Below, one piece after another: positions 1 to 8,215 of a stretch of 64,000 nucleotides of DNA (its first letter is position 1; every line of letters starts with the position of its first letter). The DNA lies in the NCBI GenBank assembly GCA_964368455.1, contig CAYJAZ010000001.1, forward strand, positions 1-64,000, written 5' to 3'. The notes below the pieces were generated by a model. That model made no database searches. It saw only the letters and a program-made list of their open reading frames with translations, and was not told the origin of the DNA. The DNA is from CAYJAZ01 sp964368455 (lineage in GTDB: Bacteria; Desulfobacterota; Desulfovibrionia; Desulfovibrionales; Desulfovibrionaceae). The translations under genes and the position numbers were made by a program.

Positions 1-262
1 AAAAAATATAAAAAATGTTGTATGGCTTAAGGCTTTCACGCGTGAACGAGGAATATTCCTCGTGAACAAAGCCTTTAGCGAGCGAGACAAGAACCACGAT
101 TCTTGTGAGCGAGGTTTCGTCCACAAAGTGGCGAAACAAATCTGAATAAGTCGTGAAAGCCCAAAAATTGGCCGTAACGAGCCTTGTACTTGCGGTAGTG
201 GCAAAAAATATAAAAAATGTTGTATGGCTTAAGGCTTTAGCGAGCGATACAAGAACCACGCT
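1..262. repeat. Palindromic repeat element (family A, copy 1) flanked by a direct repeat
   Basis: The first 300 bases hold no convincing gene. An element at 31-161 is bounded by the inverted repeat GGCTTTCACG / CGTGAAAGCC (31-40 and 152-161). Inside are three hairpins: a 16-base palindrome CGAGGAATATTCCTCG at 47-62, ACAAGAA/TTCTTGT at 87-106, and GTTTCG(T)CCAC/GTGGCGAAAC at 114-137. A 36-base direct repeat starting AAAAAATATAAAAAATG lies at 1-36 and again at 203-238, and a partial second element follows it. The same element occurs at 11828-12068 and 13392-13483. The left end may extend beyond the window. Confidence 0.75.
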
Positions 263-304
263 TATTTTGTTCTCACACTTTTTAAAAAATTCTAAGGAGT
301 TTTT

Positions 305-976
305 ATGCTTGTACGTGAATGGATGGTTAAAGATGTGCTTACAGTAATGCCAGAATCTTCTATGTTAAAAGCTTCTAAGCTTTTGAAAGATAATGGCTTT
401 AAGCGTTTACCTGTTGTAGATGCGAATAATAAAGTAGTAGGTATTCTTTCTGACAGAGATATAAAAGACGCTTCTCCATCAAAAGCTACTACCTTAGACA
501 TGCACGAATTACACTATCTTTTATCTGAAATAAAAGTAAAAGATATTATGGTGCATGATCCTATTGTAGTTTCTCCTATTGAAACGGTAGAAAAAGCTGC
601 CCTACTTATGGATGAAAAAGGCTTTGGCTCTTTGCCTGTTGTTAATGAAGAGGGTATTTTAGAAGGCTTTATCACAGATAAAGACATCTTTAAAATCTAT
701 ATTGAACTCACAGGCTCAAAATACGGCGGAATGCAACTAGCTCTCTTGCTTGGCGATGAACCAGGTACAGCTATGCCTCTTATGGATCTTCTGCATAAGC
801 ATGGAGCAAATATCATTACTATTTTAACTGCAAGATGTAGAAATGAAGAGGATAAACGCAGAGTTTACGTACACTTACAGCCAATGAATAGAAGTGATGA
901 AAATAAGTTAGTTGAGGCTATAAAAAAAGAATTTCAATTATTGTATTGGGTTAGAGAAAAAGTTTACGAAGTCTAA
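305..976 (+). CDS. Tandem CBS-domain protein (AcuB-like)
   Basis: The 223-residue protein has two CBS domains, roughly residues 5-62 and 76-135, each with the usual V/T-x-x-P...L...LPVVD...G..TD+D pattern (LPVVDANNKVVGILSDRD and LPVVNEEGILEGFITDKD). The remaining ~85 residues look like a small ACT-like regulatory domain, the arrangement seen in AcuB-type proteins. CBS pairs bind adenosine nucleotides and regulate partner enzymes; the partner here is unknown. An AAGGAG ribosome-binding site at 292-297 supports this start. It stands alone downstream of the repeat region and 141 bases before dsrC. The specific role is not known. Confidence 0.85.
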   Translation: MLVREWMVKDVLTVMPESSMLKASKLLKDNGFKRLPVVDANNKVVGILSDRDIKDASPSKATTLDMHELHYLLSEIKVKDIMVHDPIVVSPIETVEKAALLMDEKGFGSLPVVNEEGILEGFITDKDIFKIYIELTGSKYGGMQLALLLGDEPGTAMPLMDLLHKHGANIITILTARCRNEEDKRRVYVHLQPMNRSDENKLVEAIKKEFQLLYWVREKVYEV

Positions 977-1053
977 ATTTTTTAGAACAAAGCGTACTAA
1001 AATTCACTTGCAATTTTTTTCATACTATGCAATAGTAAGACGTTGTTTGGGAA

Positions 1054-1076
1054 TATCTTATTTTTAAAATAAGATA
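1054..1076. promoter_or_regulatory. Perfect palindrome upstream of dsrC
   Basis: Two 11-base arms (TATCTTATTTT and AAAATAAGATA) flank a single central T, about 40 bases upstream of the dsrC start. It could be a regulator binding site or a hairpin in the leader RNA. No T-run follows it, so it is unlikely to be a terminator of the preceding gene. Confidence 0.5.
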
Positions 1077-1117
1077 AACATAAATAAAAACTAGTTTTTT
1101 GTCCAAGGAGGACGCTC

Positions 1118-1435
1118 ATGGCTGAAGTTTCATTTAAAGGTAAAAATTTTGATGTTGATGAAGACGGTTTCTTACTCAAGTTTGAAGACTGGTGCCCAGA
1201 ATGGTTAGAATATGTTAAAGAATCTGAAGGCATTTCTGACATTACTGAAGGCCACCAAATTATTCTTGACTTCTTACAAGACTACTACAAAAAGAATGGT
1301 ATCGCTCCTATGGTACGTATTCTTTCTAAAAATACAGGTTTCAAATTGAAAGAAGTGTATGAACTATTCCCATCTGGCCCAGGTAAGGGAGCTTGTAAAA
1401 TGGCTGGCCTTCCTAAACCAACTGGTTGTGTATAG
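1118..1435 (+). CDS. dsrC: DsrC, sulfur-carrier protein of dissimilatory sulfite reduction
   Basis: The 105-residue protein matches DsrC/TusE over its whole length and ends in the conserved swinging arm GACKMAGLPKPTGCV. Both functional cysteines are present, Cys93 and the penultimate Cys104, eleven residues apart. This distinguishes true DsrC from TusE-type tRNA thiolation proteins, which keep only the last. In sulfate/sulfite reducers DsrC carries the trisulfide formed by DsrAB and passes it to the membrane DsrMKJOP complex. The gene is solitary, with no dsrAB nearby, as is usual in Desulfovibrio. A strong AAGGAGG site at 1105-1111 fixes the start, and a terminator follows directly. It implies dissimilatory sulfur metabolism in this organism. 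Confidence 0.95.
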   Translation: MAEVSFKGKNFDVDEDGFLLKFEDWCPEWLEYVKESEGISDITEGHQIILDFLQDYYKKNGIAPMVRILSKNTGFKLKEVYELFPSGPGKGACKMAGLPKPTGCV

Positions 1436-1454
1436 TCGTTAACATGCGATTTTT

Positions 1455-1486
1455 AAGGGCAAGCTCTAAGCTTGCTCTTTTTTTTT
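1455..1486 (+). terminator. Rho-independent terminator of dsrC
   Basis: The inverted repeat GGGCAAGC-TCTAA-GCTTGCTC is followed by eight or more T residues, about 20 bases after the dsrC stop codon. It makes dsrC a single-gene transcript. Confidence 0.9.
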
Positions 1487-1515
1487 AAATTTCTTTCTGC
1501 AAAAAAAGGAAAACA

Positions 1516-1773
1516 ATGGAAGAAAACAAAAAAAGCATAAGCTACTTTCTCACGCAAGTTCATCGCTTAAAAACAACTGAATTAGGCAAAGAACGCATAG
1601 CAAAAAATTTGCAAATAGCAATTGATGAAGCTCTTCCCTATTGTCTACAGAAAATCAAAGAAGAAAATTTTATTGGCTATATACAAGGAAAAAATTATTA
1701 TATTTGCTTTGACGATTGCGTTCTCACTATTCATTCTAGCTCTTTTACAATTATCACAGCTCACAAAGCTTAA
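1516..1773 (+). CDS. DUF3781-like small protein
   Basis: The 85-residue protein shows the pattern of the DUF3781 family: an N-terminal helix with KTTELGKERIAKNL, a central ALPYCLQKIK segment, and a C-terminal strand pair with GKNYYICFDDC and SSSFTIITAHK. The ITAHK ending is characteristic of the family. Function is unknown. An AAGGA site lies just before the ATG. It follows the dsrC terminator and sits alone before a 200-base gap. Codon usage resembles the neighbouring genes. Confidence 0.7.
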   Translation: MEENKKSISYFLTQVHRLKTTELGKERIAKNLQIAIDEALPYCLQKIKEENFIGYIQGKNYYICFDDCVLTIHSSSFTIITAHKA

Positions 1774-1859
1774 CTAACAAATATTCATTGAAAAAACAGG
1801 CAATTCCAAAGCTTGAAAAACACTTCTAAACAAAGCCAAGAAAAAATATACACTTTCTT

Positions 1860-1888
1860 TTGACAAAAACATATATTTCTTGTAAAAA
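1860..1888 (+). promoter_or_regulatory. Predicted sigma-70 promoter for the Nudix gene
   Basis: A perfect -35 box TTGACA at 1860-1865 is followed after 17 bases by TAAAAA at 1883-1888 (four of six matches to the -10 consensus). It lies about 85 bases upstream of the Nudix gene start. Confidence 0.5.
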
Positions 1889-1973
1889 AGTCTTAAGAGT
1901 TTTAAGTTAATAGTTTTTAGGAGCTTACACAAAAAGACTTTATTAAATTTAATAAACGATGAAAGGTTGGAAT

Positions 1974-2447
1974 ATGCAAAAACCGCTTCTTTGTCCAAAA
2001 TGTTCGACACAAGTCAGAAAACATGACAATCCATCGCCAACAGCAGATGCTATCATTTATGACGAGGATAAAGGAATAGTGCTTATCGAAAGAGCGAATA
2101 TTCCTCTAGGTTTCGCTTTGCCTGGCGGCTTTGTTGATGTGGGCGAAAGCGTTGAAGAAGCAGCAATAAGAGAAATGAAAGAAGAAACAAATCTCGATAT
2201 TGAGCTTCTCGGCATACTTGGCGTCTATTCAAAACCTGAAAGAGATCCACGCTTTCATACAATGACTGTTTGTTTTGTGGCAAAAGCAATAGACAGCAAT
2301 TCACTTATGGCAGGCGATGATGCAAAAAAAGCAAATTTTTATGCTCTTGATAATCTGCCTGAAAAACTCTGCTTTGATCATGGTAAGATGATTGAAGATT
2401 TTAAAGAATTTTTAAAAAACAAAAGAACATTATGCCCAATTCAATAA
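1974..2447 (+). CDS. Nudix hydrolase
   Basis: The protein carries a full Nudix box, GGFVDVGESVEEAAIREMKEE, matching Gx5Ex7REUxEE, so it should be a Mg2+-dependent hydrolase of nucleoside-diphosphate-linked compounds. A short N-terminal CPKC knuckle precedes the fold and resembles half of the zinc ribbon of NADH pyrophosphatase-like members. The substrate cannot be read from sequence. I prefer the ATG at 1974 over the in-frame ATG at 1959 because AAAGG at 1962-1966 is correctly spaced only for 1974. It appears to be monocistronic. Confidence 0.88.
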   Translation: MQKPLLCPKCSTQVRKHDNPSPTADAIIYDEDKGIVLIERANIPLGFALPGGFVDVGESVEEAAIREMKEETNLDIELLGILGVYSKPERDPRFHTMTVCFVAKAIDSNSLMAGDDAKKANFYALDNLPEKLCFDHGKMIEDFKEFLKNKRTLCPIQ

Positions 2448-2601
2448 TTGATAATATTTTGATTTTATTGAAAATTTAAAAGTTAAAAGGAATTTTATAA
2501 AAGAAAAAAATAAGAAGAAAGTATTTTTCACAACATTTTTTAAAAAAAGTCTAGAAAAACTCTTGTCTTTTTTCTCTACCTATGCTAACAAGGAGTTGTT
2601 A

Positions 2602-2661
2602 TTGATTAAATTTGCCATTTTTTTATTTTCATTTGGCAATTTTTTCAACAAAAATTCCTAA
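2602..2661 (+). CDS. Possible 19-residue leader peptide (TTG start)
   Basis: A TTG codon six bases after an AAGGAG sequence (2590-2595) opens a hydrophobic frame reading MIKFAIFLFSFGNFFNKNS, stopping 15 bases before the next gene. The inverted repeat TTGCCA/TGGCAA lies inside it. It is Phe-rich and could be a leader peptide or chance. The only support is the ribosome-binding site and position. Confidence 0.25.
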   Translation: MIKFAIFLFSFGNFFNKNS

Positions 2662-2676
2662 AAAAAAGGAACTATT

Positions 2677-3099
2677 ATGCCACAAGTAGCTGCACGAATC
2701 AATAGTGAACAAGAAAAATGGTTAAAGGATTATTTCCGCACAAAGAGTGCTGGTGCTGAATTTATTTTGCCATGGGCTGTTGACATTTTTTTTAGGGCAA
2801 TTGGCTCAATTAAGCAAAATTTTTCTTCAGCAGAACTTAAGACAATTGTTGCAGTGCATAAGGATTTACGCCTTGCACCAGAACAAACTCGTCTTTCCTA
2901 TCTTTTATTAAGAGTTGCAGATGCTTGCGAATTAAATAATCTACACGAAAAGTATTCTTGCTCTCGATCTTCCTTAGAAGCAAAACTCAAGAAATTAGAC
3001 GACACTCAAGTCACAGCACTTATGATTTGGGCTTCTGCATTTTGGGTGAGCCGTTCTGTTTCAGCAGATGATTTAGACGCATATATCAAAGAATATTAA
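2677..3099 (+). CDS. Conserved hypothetical protein, possibly ribbon-helix-helix at N-terminus
   Basis: I do not recognise this 140-residue, mostly helical protein. Its first 45 residues (PQVAARINSEQEKWLKDYF...) have the alternating strand then helix pattern of small ribbon-helix-helix proteins, which is only a suggestion. The rest is helical and neutral, without membrane segments or cysteine motifs. An AAGGA site sits seven bases before the ATG. It lies 12 bases upstream of ybeY and is probably co-transcribed with it. Confidence 0.65.
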   Translation: MPQVAARINSEQEKWLKDYFRTKSAGAEFILPWAVDIFFRAIGSIKQNFSSAELKTIVAVHKDLRLAPEQTRLSYLLLRVADACELNNLHEKYSCSRSSLEAKLKKLDDTQVTALMIWASAFWVSRSVSADDLDAYIKEY

Positions 3100-3111
3100 T
3101 CCATCTTTTGT

Positions 3112-3549
3112 ATGCCAAAAATCGAATTTAAAGGCTTGTGGCAAAAAATGCCTATCACAAAAGAAGAATGTCAGCTTTTTTTTGATGAAGTATGCACTTT
3201 AAATGCAATTGAAGATATTTTCTTTGAAATTTTAATTTGTGATGATAAAGAAAGTAGAAAACTCAATCACGAATTTCTCAATTCTAATTCCCCTACAAAT
3301 GTCCTTTCTTTTGTTGCTGAAGAGGCTTCTCTCATGCAAAATAAGAGTGATATTGTAGACACTATTAATTTTATAGGCTCTCTTGCTTTAAGTTTTGAAA
3401 CACTTGAACGAGAGGCTTTTTTATATGGCCAAGAAGAAAAAGATTATGCAAAGCAATTACTTATTCATGGCTTTGCACATTTATTAGGCTATGATCATTC
3501 AGATGAAATGGATATTTTTTGCAACAAAGCCCTAGAAGAATGTAGTTAA
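3112..3549 (+). CDS. ybeY: YbeY endoribonuclease (rRNA maturation)
   Basis: The 145-residue protein has the YbeY zinc motif HGFAHLLGYDH near the C-terminus (residues ~121-131), with all three histidine ligands, and the family pattern NVLSF around residue 64. YbeY is a single-strand endoribonuclease needed for 16S rRNA 3' end processing and 70S quality control. No clear ribosome-binding site precedes the ATG; it follows the upstream gene by 12 bases, suggesting translational coupling. The final codons form the left arm of a terminator. Confidence 0.9.
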   Translation: MPKIEFKGLWQKMPITKEECQLFFDEVCTLNAIEDIFFEILICDDKESRKLNHEFLNSNSPTNVLSFVAEEASLMQNKSDIVDTINFIGSLALSFETLEREAFLYGQEEKDYAKQLLIHGFAHLLGYDHSDEMDIFCNKALEECS

Positions 3550-3572
3550 TTCTGTCTAGGGCTTTGTTTTTT
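3525..3572 (+). terminator. Terminator overlapping the 3' end of ybeY
   Basis: The 12-base perfect inverted repeat CAAAGCCCTAGA / TCTAGGGCTTTG (3525-3536 and 3555-3566) is followed by six T residues. The left arm is inside the ybeY coding sequence. It also separates ybeY from the convergent glnS. Confidence 0.9.
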
Positions 3573-3588
3573 ATTACGTTTTTTAGGC

Positions 3589-5277
3589 TTATTTATTCAT
3601 TTTAGCCCAAGAGTCTTTAAGAGTGACAATTCTATTAAAGACAAGTTTTTCGTCCTTACTATCCTTATCTACACAAAAATAAGCCAATCTTTCAAATTGC
3701 ACTTTATCGCCCACTTTATATGTAAGTAGATGTGGTTCAGCTAATGCTGTGAGCGTTTTTACTGAATTTGGGTTGAGATAGTCAAGAAAATCTTTGCCTT
3801 CTGGTGTTGAATTTGGATTTTCAACACTGAAAAGCTGTTCAAATAGTCTTACTTCTACTTCTTTTGCATGTTGCGCACTTACCCAATGAATAGTACCCTT
3901 TATCTTTCTATTGTCTTCGCTTTTTCCGCCTCTTGTTTCAGGATCGTATGTGCAAAGAATTTCAACTATTTCACCTGCTTCATTTTTTACAATATCTGTG
4001 CAAGTAAGGTAATAAGCATAACGAAAACGAACTTCTTGCCCAAGTGTTAATCTAAAATATTTCTTTGGTGCTTCAAGCATAAAGTCGTCTCTTTCAATAT
4101 AAAGATGTTTTGAAAAAGGAACTTTTCTTGTGCCATAGGAAGCGTCTTCTGGATGAAGAGGAGCATCAAAGTATTCAACTTGATCTTCAGGATAATTTGT
4201 AATTGTAAGCTTAATTGGATCAAGCACAGCCATAAGTCTAGGTGTGATTTCGTTTAAGTGATTTCGCACGCAAAATTCAAGCATTCCATAGTCAACAACA
4301 GAATCAGCCGCACGTGCAATGCCTATACGTGAACAAAATTCACGTATTGCTTCAGGAGTGAAACCACGACGACGAAGCCCGCTTATAGTTGGCATACGTG
4401 GATCGTCCCATGAAGAAACATGCCCCTCTTGTACAAGTTGAATAAGTTTACGCTTTGATAAAACAGTATAAGAAAGTTGTAAACGGGCAAATTCTATTTG
4501 CTGTGGTTGATAAACTTTTAAAGTCGCTAATATCCAATCATAGACTTCTCTATTATTTTCAAATTCAAGCGTACAAATAGAATGTGTGATTCCTTCAATT
4601 GAATCAGAAAGACAATGCGTGAAATCATACATAGGATAGATACACCAAGCATCGCCAGTTTTGTGATGATGAGCGTGACGAATGCGATAAATGGTTGGAT
4701 CTCGCATAATGACATTAGGCGATGCCATATCTATCTTAGCACGCAAGACGTATTTTCCGTCTTCAAATTCGCCTGCACGCATACGATTAAAAAGATCAAG
4801 AGATTCTTCAATAGGTCTATTTCTAAATGGACTTTCTTGTCCTGGTTCTTTCAAAGTTCCACGCATTTGGCGAATTTCGTCTGCTGAAAGTTCGTCAACA
4901 TAGGCCTTATCCATCTTGATAAGCTCTATGGCATAATTAAATAATTGTTCGAAATAATCAGAAGCATAGTGTGGTTCTTTATCCCATTCAAAGCCAAGCC
5001 ATTTCACATCTTCTTGAATAGAATCAACATATTCAGTATCTTCTTTCACCGGATTTGTATCGTCAAAACGCAGATTACACTTGCCTTTAAAATCATTTGC
5101 AATACCAAAGTTCACGCATATACTTTTCGCATGCCCTATATGTAAATAGCCGTTTGGTTCAGGTGGAAAACGTGTATGCACGCGAGAATCAAAATTGCCT
5201 TGTGCAATATCGTTCGCAACTCTTTGTCTTAAAAAGTCTTGTGGAGCTTGGTTTTCCATTTTTTCTTTATGATCCAT
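3589..5277 (-). CDS. glnS: Glutamine--tRNA ligase
   Basis: The 562-residue class I aminoacyl-tRNA synthetase attaches glutamine to tRNA-Gln. The HIGH motif is in PPEPNGYLHIGHAKS near residue 40, the KMSKS equivalent is VLSKRKL near residue 273, and the C-terminal anticodon-binding beta-barrels end with VFNRIVTLKDSWAK, as in E. coli GlnS (554 residues). A GAGG site precedes the ATG. The presence of GlnS suggests direct charging rather than sole reliance on the GatCAB route. It is transcribed alone, divergent from the HD-domain gene. Confidence 0.97.
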   Translation of the reverse strand: MDHKEKMENQAPQDFLRQRVANDIAQGNFDSRVHTRFPPEPNGYLHIGHAKSICVNFGIANDFKGKCNLRFDDTNPVKEDTEYVDSIQEDVKWLGFEWDKEPHYASDYFEQLFNYAIELIKMDKAYVDELSADEIRQMRGTLKEPGQESPFRNRPIEESLDLFNRMRAGEFEDGKYVLRAKIDMASPNVIMRDPTIYRIRHAHHHKTGDAWCIYPMYDFTHCLSDSIEGITHSICTLEFENNREVYDWILATLKVYQPQQIEFARLQLSYTVLSKRKLIQLVQEGHVSSWDDPRMPTISGLRRRGFTPEAIREFCSRIGIARAADSVVDYGMLEFCVRNHLNEITPRLMAVLDPIKLTITNYPEDQVEYFDAPLHPEDASYGTRKVPFSKHLYIERDDFMLEAPKKYFRLTLGQEVRFRYAYYLTCTDIVKNEAGEIVEILCTYDPETRGGKSEDNRKIKGTIHWVSAQHAKEVEVRLFEQLFSVENPNSTPEGKDFLDYLNPNSVKTLTALAEPHLLTYKVGDKVQFERLAYFCVDKDSKDEKLVFNRIVTLKDSWAKMNK

Positions 5278-5434
5278 AACAACCTCTATAATATATTTCT
5301 TTATTATGAGTAGAAGTATACTATTTCCCCTTAAAGGTCAAACTTGCTTATACGAGAAAAAGTTGCGACATGCAAAAAGCTGTGTTATGAAAGTCTTATC
5401 AACAAAACATTAAACAAATCATAGCAAATTTATT

Positions 5435-6682
5435 ATGAGTACAATTAGAAAAAGTCTTCTCCATTCTCTTTTCAGCGGATTTAATATGCGTCGCTGGAAC
5501 GATAAATTACGTCCGGCGGAATTATACGAAGTAGACAAGCAAGCACATAAAATGATTGTAGCTTTCTTGCTCGCACACATTGTAGAATGCGAAAATGAAG
5601 AACAAAAAGAAGCTCTTTTCTACGATATTGTAGAAGCTTCGCTTTTTGATTATTTCTATAGACTTGTAATTACTGATTTAAAACCTCCTCTCTTCTATAA
5701 AATCAAGAAAAATAGAGAGCATTATAATGAATTAACTTCCTATGTTGAAAGAAATCTTACGCCTATTCTTGCTCCTTTCAATAAGAAATTTTTCGACGAT
5801 TTCAAAGAATACCACAGAGGAAAGAGAGTTTTTGCTCATCCTCTTACTGGGGATATTCTCAATGCAGCTCATCTTTTTGCCTCTCAATGGGAATTCAATC
5901 TCATAGCTCCCTACAATACTTTTGACACAGAAATTTCTAATATAAGCAATGATTTTATTATACGTCTAGACAGAGTTGCTTCAAAAGATGGCATGCAAGG
6001 ATTAAAAAAAATCCTCAATAAAGAAGATGCCTTAGGTGCATTTGCTCATTTTTGTGGGCAATTACGTTTTCAAATTCGCTGGTCGCAAGAACAAAGACTG
6101 CCAACAACTTCTGTTCTTGGGCATATGTTCTTTGTTGCTGCTTTAGCTTTTTTTGTCAGTTATAATATAGATGCATGTAAATCACGTATTTCAAATAATT
6201 TCTTTTGTGGCCTTTTCCATGATTTACCAGAACTTCTCACAAGAGACATTATAAGCCCTGTTAAAAATTCATCAGAAGGTTTACCAGCCTTTATACATCA
6301 ATACGAACAAAACGAACTTGAAGAACGCATTTTGAAACCGATGAAGAATGCTGGCTATGCAAACATTGTTGATGAATTATCTTATGTGCTTGGCCTTAAA
6401 ATTGGCGGTGAATTTAAAAATTGCTATACAGAAAATGGCAAGATAATTAGATGTGACTATAGCGAACTTGCAATACATAATTCATCTGAATATAAGGCAA
6501 AAGACGGCGAACTTCTTAAATCTTGTGATATCTTAGCCGCATTCATGGAAGCACACACTTCTATAAGACTAGGTATTTCATCAGATCAATTGGTCACAGC
6601 CTTAGTTCGTATGCGTCAAACTATACCAAATCCAGATCCAGAAAAAATAGACTTCAAAGCTTTGCTTGCTGATTTTGACTAG
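5435..6682 (+). CDS. YfbR-like HD-domain phosphohydrolase
   Basis: The C-terminal half of this 415-residue protein carries the YfbR-type HD signature: a His in TSVLGHMFF, the HD pair in LFHDLPELLTRDIISPVK (compare HDASEVLTGDLPTPVK of E. coli YfbR), and a distal Asp in KSCDILAAFMEAH. YfbR removes phosphate from 5'-deoxynucleotides. The N-terminal ~190 residues contain a similar but His-less pattern (DIVEASLFDYFYRLVITDLKPPL), so the protein may be a tandem duplication with a degenerate first copy. No clear ribosome-binding site is seen. It starts a run of co-directional genes to rlmH. Confidence 0.75.
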   Translation: MSTIRKSLLHSLFSGFNMRRWNDKLRPAELYEVDKQAHKMIVAFLLAHIVECENEEQKEALFYDIVEASLFDYFYRLVITDLKPPLFYKIKKNREHYNELTSYVERNLTPILAPFNKKFFDDFKEYHRGKRVFAHPLTGDILNAAHLFASQWEFNLIAPYNTFDTEISNISNDFIIRLDRVASKDGMQGLKKILNKEDALGAFAHFCGQLRFQIRWSQEQRLPTTSVLGHMFFVAALAFFVSYNIDACKSRISNNFFCGLFHDLPELLTRDIISPVKNSSEGLPAFIHQYEQNELEERILKPMKNAGYANIVDELSYVLGLKIGGEFKNCYTENGKIIRCDYSELAIHNSSEYKAKDGELLKSCDILAAFMEAHTSIRLGISSDQLVTALVRMRQTIPNPDPEKIDFKALLADFD

Positions 6683-6743
6683 CAAAAATATAGTTAACAC
6701 TCTGACATCTCTAATTAATAACTTTCTTACTGAAAGGGAATAT

Positions 6744-7277
6744 ATGCAAAAAGATTCTTTTTTATCAAAACTCGATACAAATGCAAACATCACTCTTATA
6801 GGCATGCCTGGAGTTGGCAAAAGCACTATTGGCAATGCTCTTGCGAAATTGATAGCCTTTGCTCCTCTTGACAGCGATTATCTTATCGAAGCTTTATATG
6901 GCGTAAATTTGCAAGAAGTTGCTGACAGGCTCACTAAGGAACAATTTCTCGATCTAGAAGCTGAAGTTGTGAGCAAGATAAGAGTGAATAGAACTGTTAT
7001 CGCAACAGGTGGTTCTGTTGTTTATAGGGATAATGCCATGCAGCATTTGAAATCAATGGGACCATGTGTTTTCTTGTCTGCCCCTTTAGATTTAATCCTT
7101 GAAAGAATAGCTCTCAATCCAGACAGAGGACTTGCAATAGGCCCTAATCAAACTATTGAAGATCTTTATGAAGAAAGAAAGGCATTGTATACAAAATATG
7201 CCGATTTTATTGTTGAAGTTGATAGAAATTCCACTCCTTCTTCAGTTGCAACTAGTATTGCTGATTTCTATCGCTAG
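6744..7277 (+). CDS. aroK: Shikimate kinase-like P-loop kinase
   Basis: The ~177-residue protein has a Walker A GMPGVGKST, the shikimate-contacting DSD, an ATGGS segment (most AroK proteins have GGG), and a lid/LID-like ALNPDRGL followed by ERKALYTKYADF, all in the order of shikimate kinase. Shikimate kinase phosphorylates shikimate at O3 in the chorismate pathway. The start at 6744 is favoured by AAGGG at 6733-6737; the longer frame from 6666 would overlap the preceding gene. The altered third glycine and lid mean the substrate should be treated as likely, not proven. Confidence 0.75.
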   Translation: MQKDSFLSKLDTNANITLIGMPGVGKSTIGNALAKLIAFAPLDSDYLIEALYGVNLQEVADRLTKEQFLDLEAEVVSKIRVNRTVIATGGSVVYRDNAMQHLKSMGPCVFLSAPLDLILERIALNPDRGLAIGPNQTIEDLYEERKALYTKYADFIVEVDRNSTPSSVATSIADFYR

Positions 7278-7296
7278 ACATTTATAAGGATATATT

Positions 7297-7791
7297 ATGC
7301 CTCTTACTTCTCGCCTCATACTTGCAATTGCTCGTCTTGAACCCTCTGGCCTCGCTTCCTTTGCACCAGGAACATGGGGATCATTATTCTCACTTTTTCT
7401 TGCTTATTTTTGCTTCTTACCCTTGCCATTTTTCGCGAGAATTATTTCTTTAATAGCACTTTTCTTTTTTGGCGTCTTTGCCTGCACACATGCAGAAAAA
7501 ATCTTAAATGCAAAAGATCCCTCCTCTATCGTTATAGACGAATTAGTAGGCCTTTGGATAGTTTTACTGCCTATACAAGCGTTAAAATTTGCAGATTTAA
7601 AAGACACAAACATTCTGCTACAACTTTTCTTAGCTTTCGTACTTTTTAGATTTTTTGATATCACAAAGATATTTCCTATAAAAAAACTTGAGCATGCTTT
7701 TTCAGGCGGTCTTGGCATTATGCTTGACGATGTTATGGCTGGCGTCTACGCCCTTGTGCTTCTTTTACTTATAAGGCATTATATTTTATGA
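7297..7791 (+). CDS. pgpA: Phosphatidylglycerophosphatase A
   Basis: The 164-residue membrane protein matches PgpA: FAPGTWGSLFS near the N-terminus, the acidic VIDELVGLW motif, RFFDITKIFPIKKLE and GLGIMLDDVMAGVYA. PgpA removes phosphate from phosphatidylglycerol phosphate in the inner membrane. AAGGA precedes the ATG, and the stop overlaps the ruvX start by four bases (ATGA at 7788-7791), indicating coupled translation. Confidence 0.93.
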   Translation: MPLTSRLILAIARLEPSGLASFAPGTWGSLFSLFLAYFCFLPLPFFARIISLIALFFFGVFACTHAEKILNAKDPSSIVIDELVGLWIVLLPIQALKFADLKDTNILLQLFLAFVLFRFFDITKIFPIKKLEHAFSGGLGIMLDDVMAGVYALVLLLLIRHYIL

Positions 7792-8210
7792 AGTATTTAG
7801 CTATAGATTTTGGATTAAAACGTATGGGTTTTGCTGTTTCTTCGCCAGATGAAAAGCATGCTTTTGCGCTTTGCACCTACCACAGAACCACAAGAGACGC
7901 ACTTTTTGAATTTATTCTTGATTTATTAGAAAAAGAAAAAATCGAAGCTCTAGTCATTGGTTTACCCCTTTCTTTAGACGGAAGCGAAACGCAAACGACA
8001 GCTCAAGTGAAAAACTTTACAAATTCCATGAAAAGACGTACAAGTCTACCTATATACTTAATTAACGAAGCTCTTTCTTCTTTTGAAGCTGAAGAAGCTC
8101 TTTCGCATCTTAGTTATGATCAAAGAAAAAAGATACTTGATCAAGAAGCTGCAAGGCATATTCTTTTATCTTTTTTAAACTTTAACAATAAAAATTCGCT
8201 CTTACAATAA
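7788..8210 (+). CDS. ruvX: RuvX/YqgF, putative Holliday-junction resolvase / pre-16S rRNA nuclease
   Basis: The 140-residue RNase H-fold protein starts with LAIDFGLKRMGFAVS (catalytic Asp), contains VIGLPLSLDGSET and ends with the INEALSSFEAEEAL and DQEAARHIL motifs of YqgF. The family processes the 5' end of 16S rRNA and resembles RuvC nucleases. It overlaps pgpA by four bases and precedes mltG by five, an arrangement common in bacteria, where yqgF and mltG are neighbours. Confidence 0.92.
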   Translation: MKYLAIDFGLKRMGFAVSSPDEKHAFALCTYHRTTRDALFEFILDLLEKEKIEALVIGLPLSLDGSETQTTAQVKNFTNSMKRRTSLPIYLINEALSSFEAEEALSHLSYDQRKKILDQEAARHILLSFLNFNNKNSLLQ

Positions 8211-8215
8211 AATCT

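Noticed and set aside
153..347. 64-codon open frame before the CBS-domain gene
   Set aside because: It lies in the direct-repeat region and overlaps the well-supported CBS gene start in another frame.
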